Positions 24,329 through 31,518 of a DNA stretch of 32,153 nucleotides are shown piece after piece. The translations under genes were made by a program, and so were the position numbers. Source of the DNA: Thermotogae bacterium (GTDB lineage: Bacteria > Thermotogota > Thermotogae > Petrotogales > Petrotogaceae); NCBI GenBank assembly GCA_022704305.1, contig JAKJGQ010000010.1:1-32153 (forward strand), given 5' to 3'. The notes below the pieces were generated by a model that saw only the letters and a list, made by a program, of their open reading frames with translations, made no database searches and was not told the origin of the DNA. Numbering within the stretch: the stretch's first letter is position 1; every line of letters begins with the position of its first letter.

Positions 24329-25684
24329 ATGTCTGAAATAGATGAACTGATTCAAAAGTCTAGAAAAGCACAAAAAGAGTTTGAAAGGTTCAGTCAGGAA
24401 CAGGTTGACCTAGTGGTGAAGGAAATTGCAAAGACTGTTTACGATAATGCCGAGTTACTTGCAAAAATGGCTGTTGAAGAAACCAGAATGGGAGTTTATG
24501 AGCACAAGGTTTCTAAAAACAAAGGAAAGTCAAAAACCATATGGAATGATCTCAAAAATAAAAAATCTGTTGATATAATAAAAATTGATGAAGAAAAAAA
24601 TATTGTTGAAATAGCTAAACCCATGGGAGTTGTAGGTTCCGTGACTCCTACCACGAACCCTACTGTTACGTGCATGTGTAACGCAATGTTTGCGCTTAAG
24701 GGGAGAAACTCCATAATAATCGCACCTCATCCAAGGGCAAAAATGACTTCTTTGAAAACAGTTGAACTTATTAATGAAGCACTCAAAAAATATAATTCTC
24801 CGGAAAATCTTATTCAGGTAATAAAGGATCCGAGTATTCAAAAAACTGAAGAGCTTATGAAAGTTGTTGATGTTGTCGTCGCTACAGGAGGAATGGGCGT
24901 TGTCAAGGCTGCATATTCCAGCGGTAAACCAGCATATGGGGTCGGAGCAGGAAATGTCCAGGTTATACTGGACAACGACATTGACTATGAGACAGCAGCA
25001 GAAAAAGTCATATCAGGAAGAGCTTTTGATAACGGCATAATCTGTTCCGGCGAGCAGAGTATAATAGTTGATGAGCATGACTATGAAAAAGTAGTGAAAG
25101 CTTTTGAAAGCAAAGGTGCCTTTTTTGTAAGAGATCAAAAAACCAAGGAACATGTCAGAAGTATGCTTTTTATTAATGGACAGATAAATAAAGATGTTGT
25201 GGGACAGTCTGTAAAAAAGATTGCTGAAATAGCAGGGCTGAATATTCCGGAAAATACCAAGGTAATCATAGTAGAAGCTGATGGTATAGGAAAAGAAGAC
25301 GTCCTGTGTAAAGAAAAGATGTGCCCGGTTATGGTCAGCTTCAAGTATAAAACCTTTGATCAGGCACTAAAAATTGCAAAGACCAATCTTGAACTTGAAG
25401 GTTCGGGACATACTGCGGCCATTCATTCCAACAACAATTCAAATATCGAAAAAGCAGGGATATGTCTTCCAATTTCACGGCTTGTTGTAAATGCACCTTC
25501 TTCAACTACAGCAGGAGGTAGTTTAATGAACGGTTTTGCACCAACCACAACTCTTGGATGCGGTTCATGGGGAAACAACTCCATATCTGAGAACTTTACC
25601 TATAAGCATTTAATAAACATTTCACGTATAGGCTTTGTAAATACCAAAATACGTATTCCCACTGACGAAGAAATCTGGGCCTGA
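24329..25684 (+). CDS. sucD: Succinate-semialdehyde dehydrogenase, CoA-acylating
   Basis: A 451-residue aldehyde dehydrogenase that reduces succinyl-CoA to succinate semialdehyde. The catalytic cysteine lies in DNGIICSGEQS (Cys239), with KAAYSSGKPAYGVGAGNVQV before it and the C-terminal TTTLGCGSWGNNSISENFTY typical of CoA-acylating members such as Clostridium kluyveri SucD, which it matches along its length. I use ATG 24329 because GGAGG is eight to nine bases upstream; ATG 24323 is too close to it. It completes the route from succinyl-CoA to crotonyl-CoA and is followed by a terminator. Confidence 0.94.
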   Translation: MSEIDELIQKSRKAQKEFERFSQEQVDLVVKEIAKTVYDNAELLAKMAVEETRMGVYEHKVSKNKGKSKTIWNDLKNKKSVDIIKIDEEKNIVEIAKPMGVVGSVTPTTNPTVTCMCNAMFALKGRNSIIIAPHPRAKMTSLKTVELINEALKKYNSPENLIQVIKDPSIQKTEELMKVVDVVVATGGMGVVKAAYSSGKPAYGVGAGNVQVILDNDIDYETAAEKVISGRAFDNGIICSGEQSIIVDEHDYEKVVKAFESKGAFFVRDQKTKEHVRSMLFINGQINKDVVGQSVKKIAEIAGLNIPENTKVIIVEADGIGKEDVLCKEKMCPVMVSFKYKTFDQALKIAKTNLELEGSGHTAAIHSNNNSNIEKAGICLPISRLVVNAPSSTTAGGSLMNGFAPTTTLGCGSWGNNSISENFTYKHLINISRIGFVNTKIRIPTDEEIWA

Positions 25685-25689
25685 AAAAA

Positions 25690-25719
25690 GGAAAGACCTT
25701 TATGGTCTTTTCTTTTTTT
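25690..25719 (+). terminator. Terminator of the 4-hydroxybutyrate operon
   Basis: GGAAAGACC faces GGTCTTTTC with one G-T pair and a five-base loop, followed by TTTTTTT, five bases after the sucD stop. It ends the operon. Confidence 0.88.
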
Positions 25720-25760
25720 ATCGTGTATAATAGTTTTAACAATTGAATGGAGGCTGAGAA

Positions 25761-26738
25761 ATGTTAAAACTCAAATATCTTTTTGATAATCCGGATCTTG
25801 CCCAGATGATTTCCAAAAACTGGGACTGCCTGTCAACTCCTGTTTTTTTCAGAATTTCGTCCAATGTAATATATACTGTCAAAAAAGATAGTAAAACTTT
25901 TTTCCTTAGATTTTCGCCACAAGCAGAAAAAAGTATAACCTCAGTTATTGCTGAGGTTGAGTTTCTTATGTACTTAAGCGAAAGAGGATTTAATGTCTGT
26001 AACCCTGTACCTTCAAAAAATCTCAAACTGGTAGAGGATGTTTATACCCCTTGGGGTAGCTACACAGCTGTACTTTTCCCATGTAGCCGCGGGGTACAGC
26101 TTAGCAAAGTAAAGCTGGATAATTATTCGGCTGAACTTATGGGAAAAACTCTGGGCAAGCTTCACAAACTGAGTTGTCAGTATGTTCCTAAGAAATTCAA
26201 AAGAAAAAATCATGATGCAATTTTAGATGAGGTTTCAGAACTCGCACAGAAATATGGTTTAGAAGACGTTTTAACCTCCGCCGTGATTATTCGAGACGAA
26301 CTTGATACTTTGCCAAAAGACAGTAAAAATTATGGTCTAATACATTATGATTTTGAAACAGATAATCTTTTCATCGATTCAGAAAACCAAAATATATCGG
26401 TTATTGATTTTGATGACAGTCATTATAACTGGTATGTACTTGATATAGAAAGAGCTCTGAACAGTATTCTTGAACAAAGCGGCGATAAAGAGTTCAATGA
26501 TCTCAAGTCTTCTTTTATTGCCGGTTATTCTTCAGAAAGATCTATTGATGAAAGGATACTTGAAAAATTACCGCTTTTAACTGCTTATGCAAATCTTTAC
26601 GGTTACACAAGAATATACGATTCAGTATTTGAAAAATGGAATAATGAACCACAGTGGATTGGAGAGCTTAGAACTCACATAAACAGTCTATTAGACGAAA
26701 GGAAAAAAGTTTTCTTGGAGTATACCGCTAAAAAATAA
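25761..26738 (+). CDS. Aminoglycoside-phosphotransferase-fold kinase, substrate unknown
   Basis: A 325-residue protein of the APH/choline-kinase fold. The catalytic loop LIHYDFETDNLF carries Asp197 and Asn202, and VIDFDDSHYNWYVLDIERAL carries the metal-binding aspartate. The N-terminal lobe has FFLRFSPQ as the likely nucleotide-lysine strand with Arg in place of Lys, then VAEVEFL-like ISVIAEVEFLMYLSERGF. This subgroup (CotS, homoserine-kinase-like and SrkA-like proteins) phosphorylates small molecules or proteins and is often mis-named as a resistance gene; nothing here shows antibiotic resistance. It has its own TATAAT (25726-25731) and stands alone between two terminated units. Confidence 0.75.
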   Translation: MLKLKYLFDNPDLAQMISKNWDCLSTPVFFRISSNVIYTVKKDSKTFFLRFSPQAEKSITSVIAEVEFLMYLSERGFNVCNPVPSKNLKLVEDVYTPWGSYTAVLFPCSRGVQLSKVKLDNYSAELMGKTLGKLHKLSCQYVPKKFKRKNHDAILDEVSELAQKYGLEDVLTSAVIIRDELDTLPKDSKNYGLIHYDFETDNLFIDSENQNISVIDFDDSHYNWYVLDIERALNSILEQSGDKEFNDLKSSFIAGYSSERSIDERILEKLPLLTAYANLYGYTRIYDSVFEKWNNEPQWIGELRTHINSLLDERKKVFLEYTAKK

Positions 26739-26827
26739 TTTAAGATCATGGAAATTTTTTTTAACAATAAAATGTTATCATTGTGATTGATTTATAAACT
26801 AAAAATTTAATACTTAACTTATTTAAA

Positions 26828-26929
26828 GAGAAAAAAACACAGTCCGGTTGGTAGTCCGGACACAGTAAAAACTGTTAGTAGCCTTCCGTATAACGGATGT
26901 CCATTCTCCAATTTTTTGTTTAGGAGGAT
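26828..26929 (+). ncRNA. Probable yjdF (azaaromatic) riboswitch
   Basis: The 100 bases before yjdF can fold into a multibranch element. GAGAA (26828-26832) pairs with TTCTC (26904-26908) and encloses three hairpins: GTCCGG/CCGGAC (26842-26861), ACAGT/ACTGT (26862-26875) and CCGT/ACGG (26886-26896). The 3' strand ATTCTCC (26903-26909) can instead pair with GGAGGAT (26923-26929), which is the ribosome site of yjdF, giving seven pairs including one G-U. The two folds exclude each other, so stabilising the closing stem would free the ribosome site: a translational ON switch. yjdF genes are known to be preceded by an azaaromatic-sensing RNA that raises translation. Match to its covariance model was not tested. 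Confidence 0.65.
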
Positions 26930-26931
26930 GT

Positions 26932-27348
26932 ATGGAAAAAGGCATAAGACTAACAGTTTTTTTTGAAGACCCTTTTTGGGTCGGAGTATTTGAAAAAGTT
27001 GAAGATCACCAGCTATATGTGTGCAAATATGTTTTTGGTGCAGAGCCAAAAGAGTATCAGGTTTATGAACTCATTTTAACCAAACTTAACTCTCTTTACT
27101 TCAGTAGAGGTATCTTTACAGAGTTTAAACCAGAAAAAGAAGTCAATCCCAAAAGGATGCAACGGCAGATAAGCAACAGCATAAAATCACGAGGCCCAGG
27201 TGAAAAAGCCTTTATGGCAATGAAATATGAGCATGAACTGCTTAAAAACGAACGTAGGAAAATTAAAAAAATTTTAGAAGAAACCGAGAATACAGAAAAG
27301 TTTGTTAAAAAGCAGCTCAGGAAAAAAGAAAAGCATCGTGGACACTGA
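26932..27348 (+). CDS. yjdF: YjdF-family protein (DUF2992)
   Basis: A 138-residue protein of the YjdF family. The globular N-terminal part (RLTVFFEDPFWVGVFEKVED, then VCKYVFGAEPKEYQVYELIL) is typical. The C-terminal half is basic and helical, with KRMQRQISNSIKSRGPGEKA and a lysine/glutamate-rich end (KKQLRKKEKHRGH). The family function is unknown; its frequent RNA control by azaaromatic compounds suggests a protective or detoxifying role. It has GGAGG four bases before the ATG, within the alternative pairing of the leader RNA. It converges with the GNAT gene, leaving two bases between the stops. Confidence 0.85.
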   Translation: MEKGIRLTVFFEDPFWVGVFEKVEDHQLYVCKYVFGAEPKEYQVYELILTKLNSLYFSRGIFTEFKPEKEVNPKRMQRQISNSIKSRGPGEKAFMAMKYEHELLKNERRKIKKILEETENTEKFVKKQLRKKEKHRGH

Positions 27349-27350
27349 TT

Positions 27351-27812
27351 TTATAGAACCTTTATCATTATAAGACAAGGATTTTCTTCTCCCCATATCT
27401 CTTTTATCTCCTGCAATGGAAAAAAACCACATTTTTTATAAAACATCCTTGTTCTGGCATAGCATTCATAATCACAGGACTCACCTAGAGTCTTTACCAT
27501 AAGGAATCTATATCCATTATTTTTGAGGAAAAGTTGAGCTTTTTCAATCAAAATGGTTCCTATACCTTTTCTGTGATATGGTTTTTCTATACCCATAACA
27601 TATATTTCTGCAGTATATTCGTTGTTGCTTTTTATGGAGATAAATCCAACAGGCTTTTCATCCTCGTATGCTGCAAAAAAGACTGTTTCTTTTACTCCTG
27701 ATACATAATCGTTTATAGCGGAGTCAATTCCAAACCATTGGGTTAGTTTTTTTAGGATATCTGCTGTGATAATTTGCTTATCCGCTGAAGTGATTTCAGA
27801 AATTTTTATCAT
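27351..27812 (-). CDS. GNAT-family N-acetyltransferase
   Basis: A 153-residue acetyltransferase of the GNAT fold. The acetyl-CoA site is the EIYVMGIEKPYHRKGIGTILIEKA segment, with RKGIG as the pyrophosphate loop, followed by CYARTRMFYKKCGFFPLQEI, the usual C-terminal NxxA-like helix and strand. The substrate (amine, amino acid or protein) cannot be told. It is transcribed divergently from the thioredoxin gene and convergently with yjdF, so it is probably a single-gene unit. AAGGAGGG precedes the ATG. Confidence 0.82.
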   Translation of the reverse strand: MIKISEITSADKQIITADILKKLTQWFGIDSAINDYVSGVKETVFFAAYEDEKPVGFISIKSNNEYTAEIYVMGIEKPYHRKGIGTILIEKAQLFLKNNGYRFLMVKTLGESCDYECYARTRMFYKKCGFFPLQEIKEIWGEENPCLIMIKVL

Positions 27813-27873
27813 ATATTTTGTCCCTCCTTATTTATAAATTATAACATTATCCTTCAATTACCTTTTTCCGGAC

Positions 27874-27903
27874 TTGACATGACCTTTGGATATATGTTAT
27901 AAT
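27874..27903 (+). promoter_or_regulatory. Strong promoter of the thioredoxin operon
   Basis: A consensus TTGACA (27874-27879) and TATAAT (27898-27903) are separated by 18 bases. It is one of the best promoter matches in the window. The predicted transcription start, around 27910, lies inside an ATACC/GGTAT palindrome. Confidence 0.82.
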
Positions 27904-27907
27904 AAAA

Positions 27908-27924
27908 ATACCTACTAGGGGTAT
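27908..27924. promoter_or_regulatory. CsoR/CstR-like operator over the thioredoxin transcription start
   Basis: ATACC-TACTAGG-GGTAT is a 17-base palindrome with 5-base arms, similar to the ATACCCNNNGGGGTAT-type sites used by CsoR-family repressors for copper (CsoR) or persulfide (CstR). It covers the predicted start of the thioredoxin transcript, an ideal place for repression. No CsoR-family gene is present in the window, so the regulator must be elsewhere. The sequence match is real, the regulator inferred. Confidence 0.5.
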
Positions 27925-27954
27925 AATAGTTAAATAAAATATTGGAGGAAAAAT

Positions 27955-28269
27955 ATGAGAGAAATAACCGATGCTACATTTGAAACTGAAGTTTTAAAAA
28001 GTGAGTTGCCTGTTCTGGTTGACTTCTGGGCAACCTGGTGTGGACCGTGCAGAATGATTGCACCTGTAGTACAGTCTTTATCAGAAAAGTATGAAGGCAA
28101 AGTCAAGTTTGTAAAGCTTGATGTAGATGCTAATCCTCAAAATCCCCAGCAGTACAGGGTGAACAGCATACCCACACTGATGATCTTCAAAAATGGACAG
28201 CCTGTAGATACATCCGTGGGATTCAAACCAGAATCTGTGATCGAAAAGATAATTCAGAAAAATTTATAG
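27955..28269 (+). CDS. trxA: Thioredoxin
   Basis: A 104-residue thioredoxin with the canonical active site WCGPC (Cys29 and Cys32), FWATWCGPCRM, and the cis-proline loop NSIPTLMIF near residue 73. It has the usual length and no signal peptide, so it is cytoplasmic and reduces protein disulfides. GGAGG lies seven bases before the ATG. The reductase gene follows after three bases, so the pair forms one system. Confidence 0.96.
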   Translation: MREITDATFETEVLKSELPVLVDFWATWCGPCRMIAPVVQSLSEKYEGKVKFVKLDVDANPQNPQQYRVNSIPTLMIFKNGQPVDTSVGFKPESVIEKIIQKNL

Positions 28270-28272
28270 GCT

Positions 28273-29145
28273 ATGGAAGAACTCTTTGATATTGCAATCA
28301 TAGGCAGCGGTCCCGCAGGGCTTTCAGCGGCATTAAATGCAAAAATAAGAAATAAAAAAATATTATTTTTAGGAAAAAAAGAGTTGAGCGAAAAACTTTA
28401 TAAAGCTCACACCATTAATAATTATCTCGGTTTTCCAAGTATATCAGGCCAAGACCTTAAAAATAGTTTCAAAAAACATATTGACTCTCTTGAAATAGAG
28501 ATAATGGATATGTTTGCCGACACAGTTTACTCTATGGGAGATTATTTTTCCATATCTGTAAAAGAAAAAGTTTTTGATGCAAAAACGGTTATTGTTGCTG
28601 TTGGAATGGACTTTCCTAAAACTATCAAAGGTGAAAGAGAGTATCTCGGCAAAGGTGTCAGTTACTGCGCAACATGTGATGCAATGCTTTTTAGAAATAA
28701 AAAAGTGGCAGTAATAGCTTACGATAAGGAAGATGAAGCTGAAGCCCTTTATCTTTCCGAAATAGGATGTGAAGTTTATTATATTCCTATGTACAAGGAG
28801 ACCCCAAAATTGTCAGATCGGATAAAGATTATTAATGAAAAACCTCTAGAAATATCTGGAAGTAATTTTTTATCCGCTCTTATAACCGATCAAAGAAGTA
28901 TTGAAGTTTCGGGAGTTTTTGTTCTTAAACAGATGAAGCCGGTTCAGGATCTAATACCAGGAGTTGAAACTGCAGATGGACATATTGTTGTTGACAGAAG
29001 TATGCAAACATCTATTCCTGGCCTTTTTGCAGCAGGAGACTGTACAGGAAAACCTTATCAGTACATGAAAGCAGCCGGTGAGGGTCTTGTAGCTTCGCTC
29101 AGTGCTGTAGCTTATCTCGATAAACTTAATAAAAATAAAGTATAA
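28273..29145 (+). CDS. Thioredoxin-reductase-like flavoprotein without an NADPH site
   Basis: A 290-residue member of the thioredoxin reductase family. FAD binding is intact: GSGPAGLSAA at 11-20 and GLFAAGDCTGKPYQYMKAAGEG at the C terminus. The redox pair is Cys132 and Cys135 (YCATCDAML). The NADPH domain is degenerate: where standard enzymes have GGGDSAxEEA followed by HRR, this one reads AYDKEDEAEALYL and then IPMYKET, so both the dinucleotide loop and the phosphate-binding arginines are gone. This is the pattern of ferredoxin-linked flavin thioredoxin reductases described in clostridia, and the electron donor is therefore probably ferredoxin or a related low-potential carrier. It starts three bases after the thioredoxin stop, without its own clear ribosome site. 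Confidence 0.85.
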   Translation: MEELFDIAIIGSGPAGLSAALNAKIRNKKILFLGKKELSEKLYKAHTINNYLGFPSISGQDLKNSFKKHIDSLEIEIMDMFADTVYSMGDYFSISVKEKVFDAKTVIVAVGMDFPKTIKGEREYLGKGVSYCATCDAMLFRNKKVAVIAYDKEDEAEALYLSEIGCEVYYIPMYKETPKLSDRIKIINEKPLEISGSNFLSALITDQRSIEVSGVFVLKQMKPVQDLIPGVETADGHIVVDRSMQTSIPGLFAAGDCTGKPYQYMKAAGEGLVASLSAVAYLDKLNKNKV

Positions 29146-29177
29146 AAACCAGCATCGTATATGGTGCTGGTTTTTAT
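29145..29177 (+). terminator. Terminator of the thioredoxin operon
   Basis: AACCAGCATC (29147-29156) faces GGTGCTGGTT (29163-29172) with one G-T pair and a six-base loop, followed by a T run. It begins at the stop codon of the reductase gene. Confidence 0.88.
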
Positions 29178-29212
29178 TTACGATATAGTCTTATTAGTGA
29201 AAAGAAAATATG

Positions 29213-29241
29213 TTGAAATGTCATATAAACAGAAATATAAT
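29213..29241 (+). promoter_or_regulatory. Promoter of the marR-ABC exporter operon
   Basis: TTGAAA (29213-29218) and TATAAT (29236-29241) are separated by 17 bases. The -10 element runs directly into the long inverted repeat, so a protein bound to the repeat would block the polymerase. Confidence 0.8.
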
Positions 29242-29288
29242 TAGGTATCATAATAATATTTTATTTTTATTATTATGATACCTAATTA
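29238..29288. promoter_or_regulatory. Perfect 21-bp inverted repeat, probable MarR operator
   Basis: Two 21-base arms (29238-29258 and 29268-29288) are perfect reverse complements with a nine-base T-rich centre. The outer half of each arm contains TAATTAGGTATCAT. The repeat overlaps the -10 element and the predicted start of transcription and ends 15 bases before marR. It suits one or two MarR dimers, giving autorepression. As RNA it would also fold into a long hairpin just upstream of the ribosome site. Confidence 0.75.
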
Positions 29289-29303
29289 CTTTTAGAGGTG
29301 ATA

Positions 29304-29765
29304 ATGGTGATGGACGGTATAGATCCTCATGCAAGAAAGCTTATGGAAGTATTTTCTGCAATTGAGAGATCAAAATGGAATGACAGTCCCGTTAAGGGGC
29401 TTGCTGCAAATGAGGCACATGTTCTTTTCTGTATTAAGCATAAAACAATTTTCCCTCAGGAAGGAATGAAAGTATCTGAAATAGGCAGATTGATGAAAGT
29501 AACCACGCCAACGATAACCCAGACTATCAACAATCTTTACAAAAAAGGACTGGTGCTAAGGATTCCAGATATACACGACAGAAGATCGGTCAGAATAAAA
29601 TTGACCGACAAGGGAGAGGAGATAATAAAAAGAGTATCTGAACACATATGCATTACTTTTAACGGTCTTTCACAGCATCTTGGTTCTGAAGAGAGCGATA
29701 AACTCGCCGAACTTCTTCTCAAAGCCCACAACTATATAATAAACGTCAAAAAAATAGATATCTAA
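29304..29765 (+). CDS. MarR-family regulator of the ABC exporter
   Basis: A 153-residue winged-helix regulator. The recognition region is MKVSEIGRLMKVTTPTITQTINNLYKKGLV and the wing is DIHDRRSVRIKLTDKGEEII, both typical of MarR proteins, with helical dimerisation ends. I use the ATG at 29304, five bases after AGAGG; GTG 29298 and ATG 29310 are in the same frame. It is 16 bases before the exporter genes. It probably represses its own operon and is released by a compound that the exporter removes; the compound is unknown. Confidence 0.88.
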   Translation: MVMDGIDPHARKLMEVFSAIERSKWNDSPVKGLAANEAHVLFCIKHKTIFPQEGMKVSEIGRLMKVTTPTITQTINNLYKKGLVLRIPDIHDRRSVRIKLTDKGEEIIKRVSEHICITFNGLSQHLGSEESDKLAELLLKAHNYIINVKKIDI

Positions 29766-29781
29766 ACGGGAGAGGATTATA

Positions 29782-31518
29782 TTGCTTAAACTTTTTAAAA
29801 ATCTCAAACCATATTCTCTATCAGTAATTTTAGTTTTCACACTGATATTTGTACAGGTTATGGCCGAACTTTATCTTCCCAACCTTATGTCTGATATTGT
29901 GGATAAAGGCATAGCAAAAGGCGATACATCTTATATCTTTAAAACCGGAGCTTTTATGCTCATAGTTGCAGCTATCGGAGTTGGGTGCATGATTGCGGCA
30001 AGCTTTCTTTCCTCACGTATTGCTACCGGTTTTGGACGCGATGTGCGAAAAAAACTCTTTACACATATAGAAAATTTTTCCTTGAACGAGTTTGACAGAT
30101 TAAGTACAGCATCTCTAATTACAAGAACCACTAACGATATAACACAAGTCCAAATGGTTCTTATCGTAATGATGAGAATGATGGCCATGGCGCCTATGAT
30201 GTGCATAGGCGGAATAATAATGGCTGTGTCCAAAGATCCAAAGCTTTCACTTATAATTGTATTTGCCATACCGATTGTAGTAGGCGCCATTCTTCTGGTT
30301 GCACGTAAGGGAATACCTTTATTTAAGACTATGCAGAAAAAGATTGATAAGCTTAATCTTATTTTAAGGGAAGAGCTTATAGGTGTAAGAGTAATACGTG
30401 CATTTAACAAACAATTTGATGAACAGGAACGGTTTAATTCTTCAAACAAGGAGCTCACTCAGACAGCAATAAGAGTAAACCAGATAATGGCTTTTCTGAT
30501 GCCTTTCATGATGGTTATCATGAACTTCATTACATTGGCTGTAATATGGTTTGGTGCAAAAAGGATAGATGCCATGAGCATGCAGGTGGGAGACTTAATG
30601 GCATTTATACAGTACATAATGCACATAATGTTCTCACTTATCATGGTTTCAATGATGTTTATTCTTATTCCTCGGGCCAGTGTTTCAGCAGCAAGAATTA
30701 ATGAAGTGCTTGAAACATCTCCTGAAATAAAAGATCCTCATGGAAATAAGCTGGAAACTGAACTGCAAAATCAAAGAGGAACTATTGAATTTCGAAACGT
30801 CTCCTTTTCATATCAGGGTGCCGCCGAACCTGCAATAAAGGATATTTCTTTTGTTGCTAACCATGGAAAAACTACAGCTATAATAGGAGGAACAGGAAGT
30901 GGAAAGTCTACAATAGTAAATCTTATACCGAGATTTTACGATGTCTCTGGCGGAAACATTTTTGTTAATGGCATTGATGTGAAAGATTATACTCAGAAAG
31001 AACTGAGAGATAAGATCGGTCTTGTTCCTCAGAACACTATGCTTTTTTCTGGCAGTATAAGTGACAACATAAGATATGGCAATCCGTCAGCAACAGACGA
31101 AGAAGTAGCCTACGCTGCAAAAATAGCTCAGGCTGATGAATTTATAAGCAGTATGCCACAAAAATATGATTCACAGATATCTCAGGGAGGAACAAACATA
31201 TCAGGCGGACAGAAGCAGAGACTATCAATTGCCAGAGCCCTTGTTAGAAAGCCTGAAATTTATATTTTTGATGACAGTTTTTCAGCTCTGGATTTTAAAA
31301 CAGATGCTAAACTCAGAAAAGAACTGGCCTTGGAAACCGTGAGTTCAACGGTTATCATCGTATCTCAAAGAGTTAGTACTGTCATGAATGCAGAACAGAT
31401 AATCGTTTTGGAAGATGGAAAGATTGCAGGAAAAGGAACTCATAGAGCTTTAATGGAAAACTGTCCTCAATACAGAGAAATTGTAGCTTCTCAGCTTTCC
31501 GAGGAGGAATTAAAATGA
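29782..31518 (+). CDS. Heterodimeric ABC exporter, subunit with degenerate ATP site
   Basis: A 578-residue type IV ABC exporter half: six transmembrane helices in ~1-310 and a nucleotide-binding domain from ~335. The domain has Walker A GGTGSGKST, Q-loop VPQNTMLF, and signature NISGGQKQRLSIARAL. Two catalytic positions are changed: the Walker B glutamate is Asp (IYIFDDSFSALD), and the switch histidine is Gln (IIVSQRVST). This is the pattern of the non-catalytic half of heterodimeric exporters such as Thermotoga TM287 with TM288. Start is TTG at 29782 after GGGAGAGG; the end overlaps the partner gene by four bases. It probably exports lipophilic compounds. Confidence 0.9.
   Translation: MLKLFKNLKPYSLSVILVFTLIFVQVMAELYLPNLMSDIVDKGIAKGDTSYIFKTGAFMLIVAAIGVGCMIAASFLSSRIATGFGRDVRKKLFTHIENFSLNEFDRLSTASLITRTTNDITQVQMVLIVMMRMMAMAPMMCIGGIIMAVSKDPKLSLIIVFAIPIVVGAILLVARKGIPLFKTMQKKIDKLNLILREELIGVRVIRAFNKQFDEQERFNSSNKELTQTAIRVNQIMAFLMPFMMVIMNFITLAVIWFGAKRIDAMSMQVGDLMAFIQYIMHIMFSLIMVSMMFILIPRASVSAARINEVLETSPEIKDPHGNKLETELQNQRGTIEFRNVSFSYQGAAEPAIKDISFVANHGKTTAIIGGTGSGKSTIVNLIPRFYDVSGGNIFVNGIDVKDYTQKELRDKIGLVPQNTMLFSGSISDNIRYGNPSATDEEVAYAAKIAQADEFISSMPQKYDSQISQGGTNISGGQKQRLSIARALVRKPEIYIFDDSFSALDFKTDAKLRKELALETVSSTVIIVSQRVSTVMNAEQIIVLEDGKIAGKGTHRALMENCPQYREIVASQLSEEELK

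Noticed and set aside
25761-26738. Calling the APH-fold kinase an aminoglycoside resistance gene
   Set aside because: The fold is shared by many metabolic and protein kinases, and there is no resistance context or close likeness to known APH enzymes.
26819-27049. Minus-strand ORF across the yjdF leader
   Set aside because: It is antisense to the structured leader and to yjdF, with no domain; it is a shadow frame.
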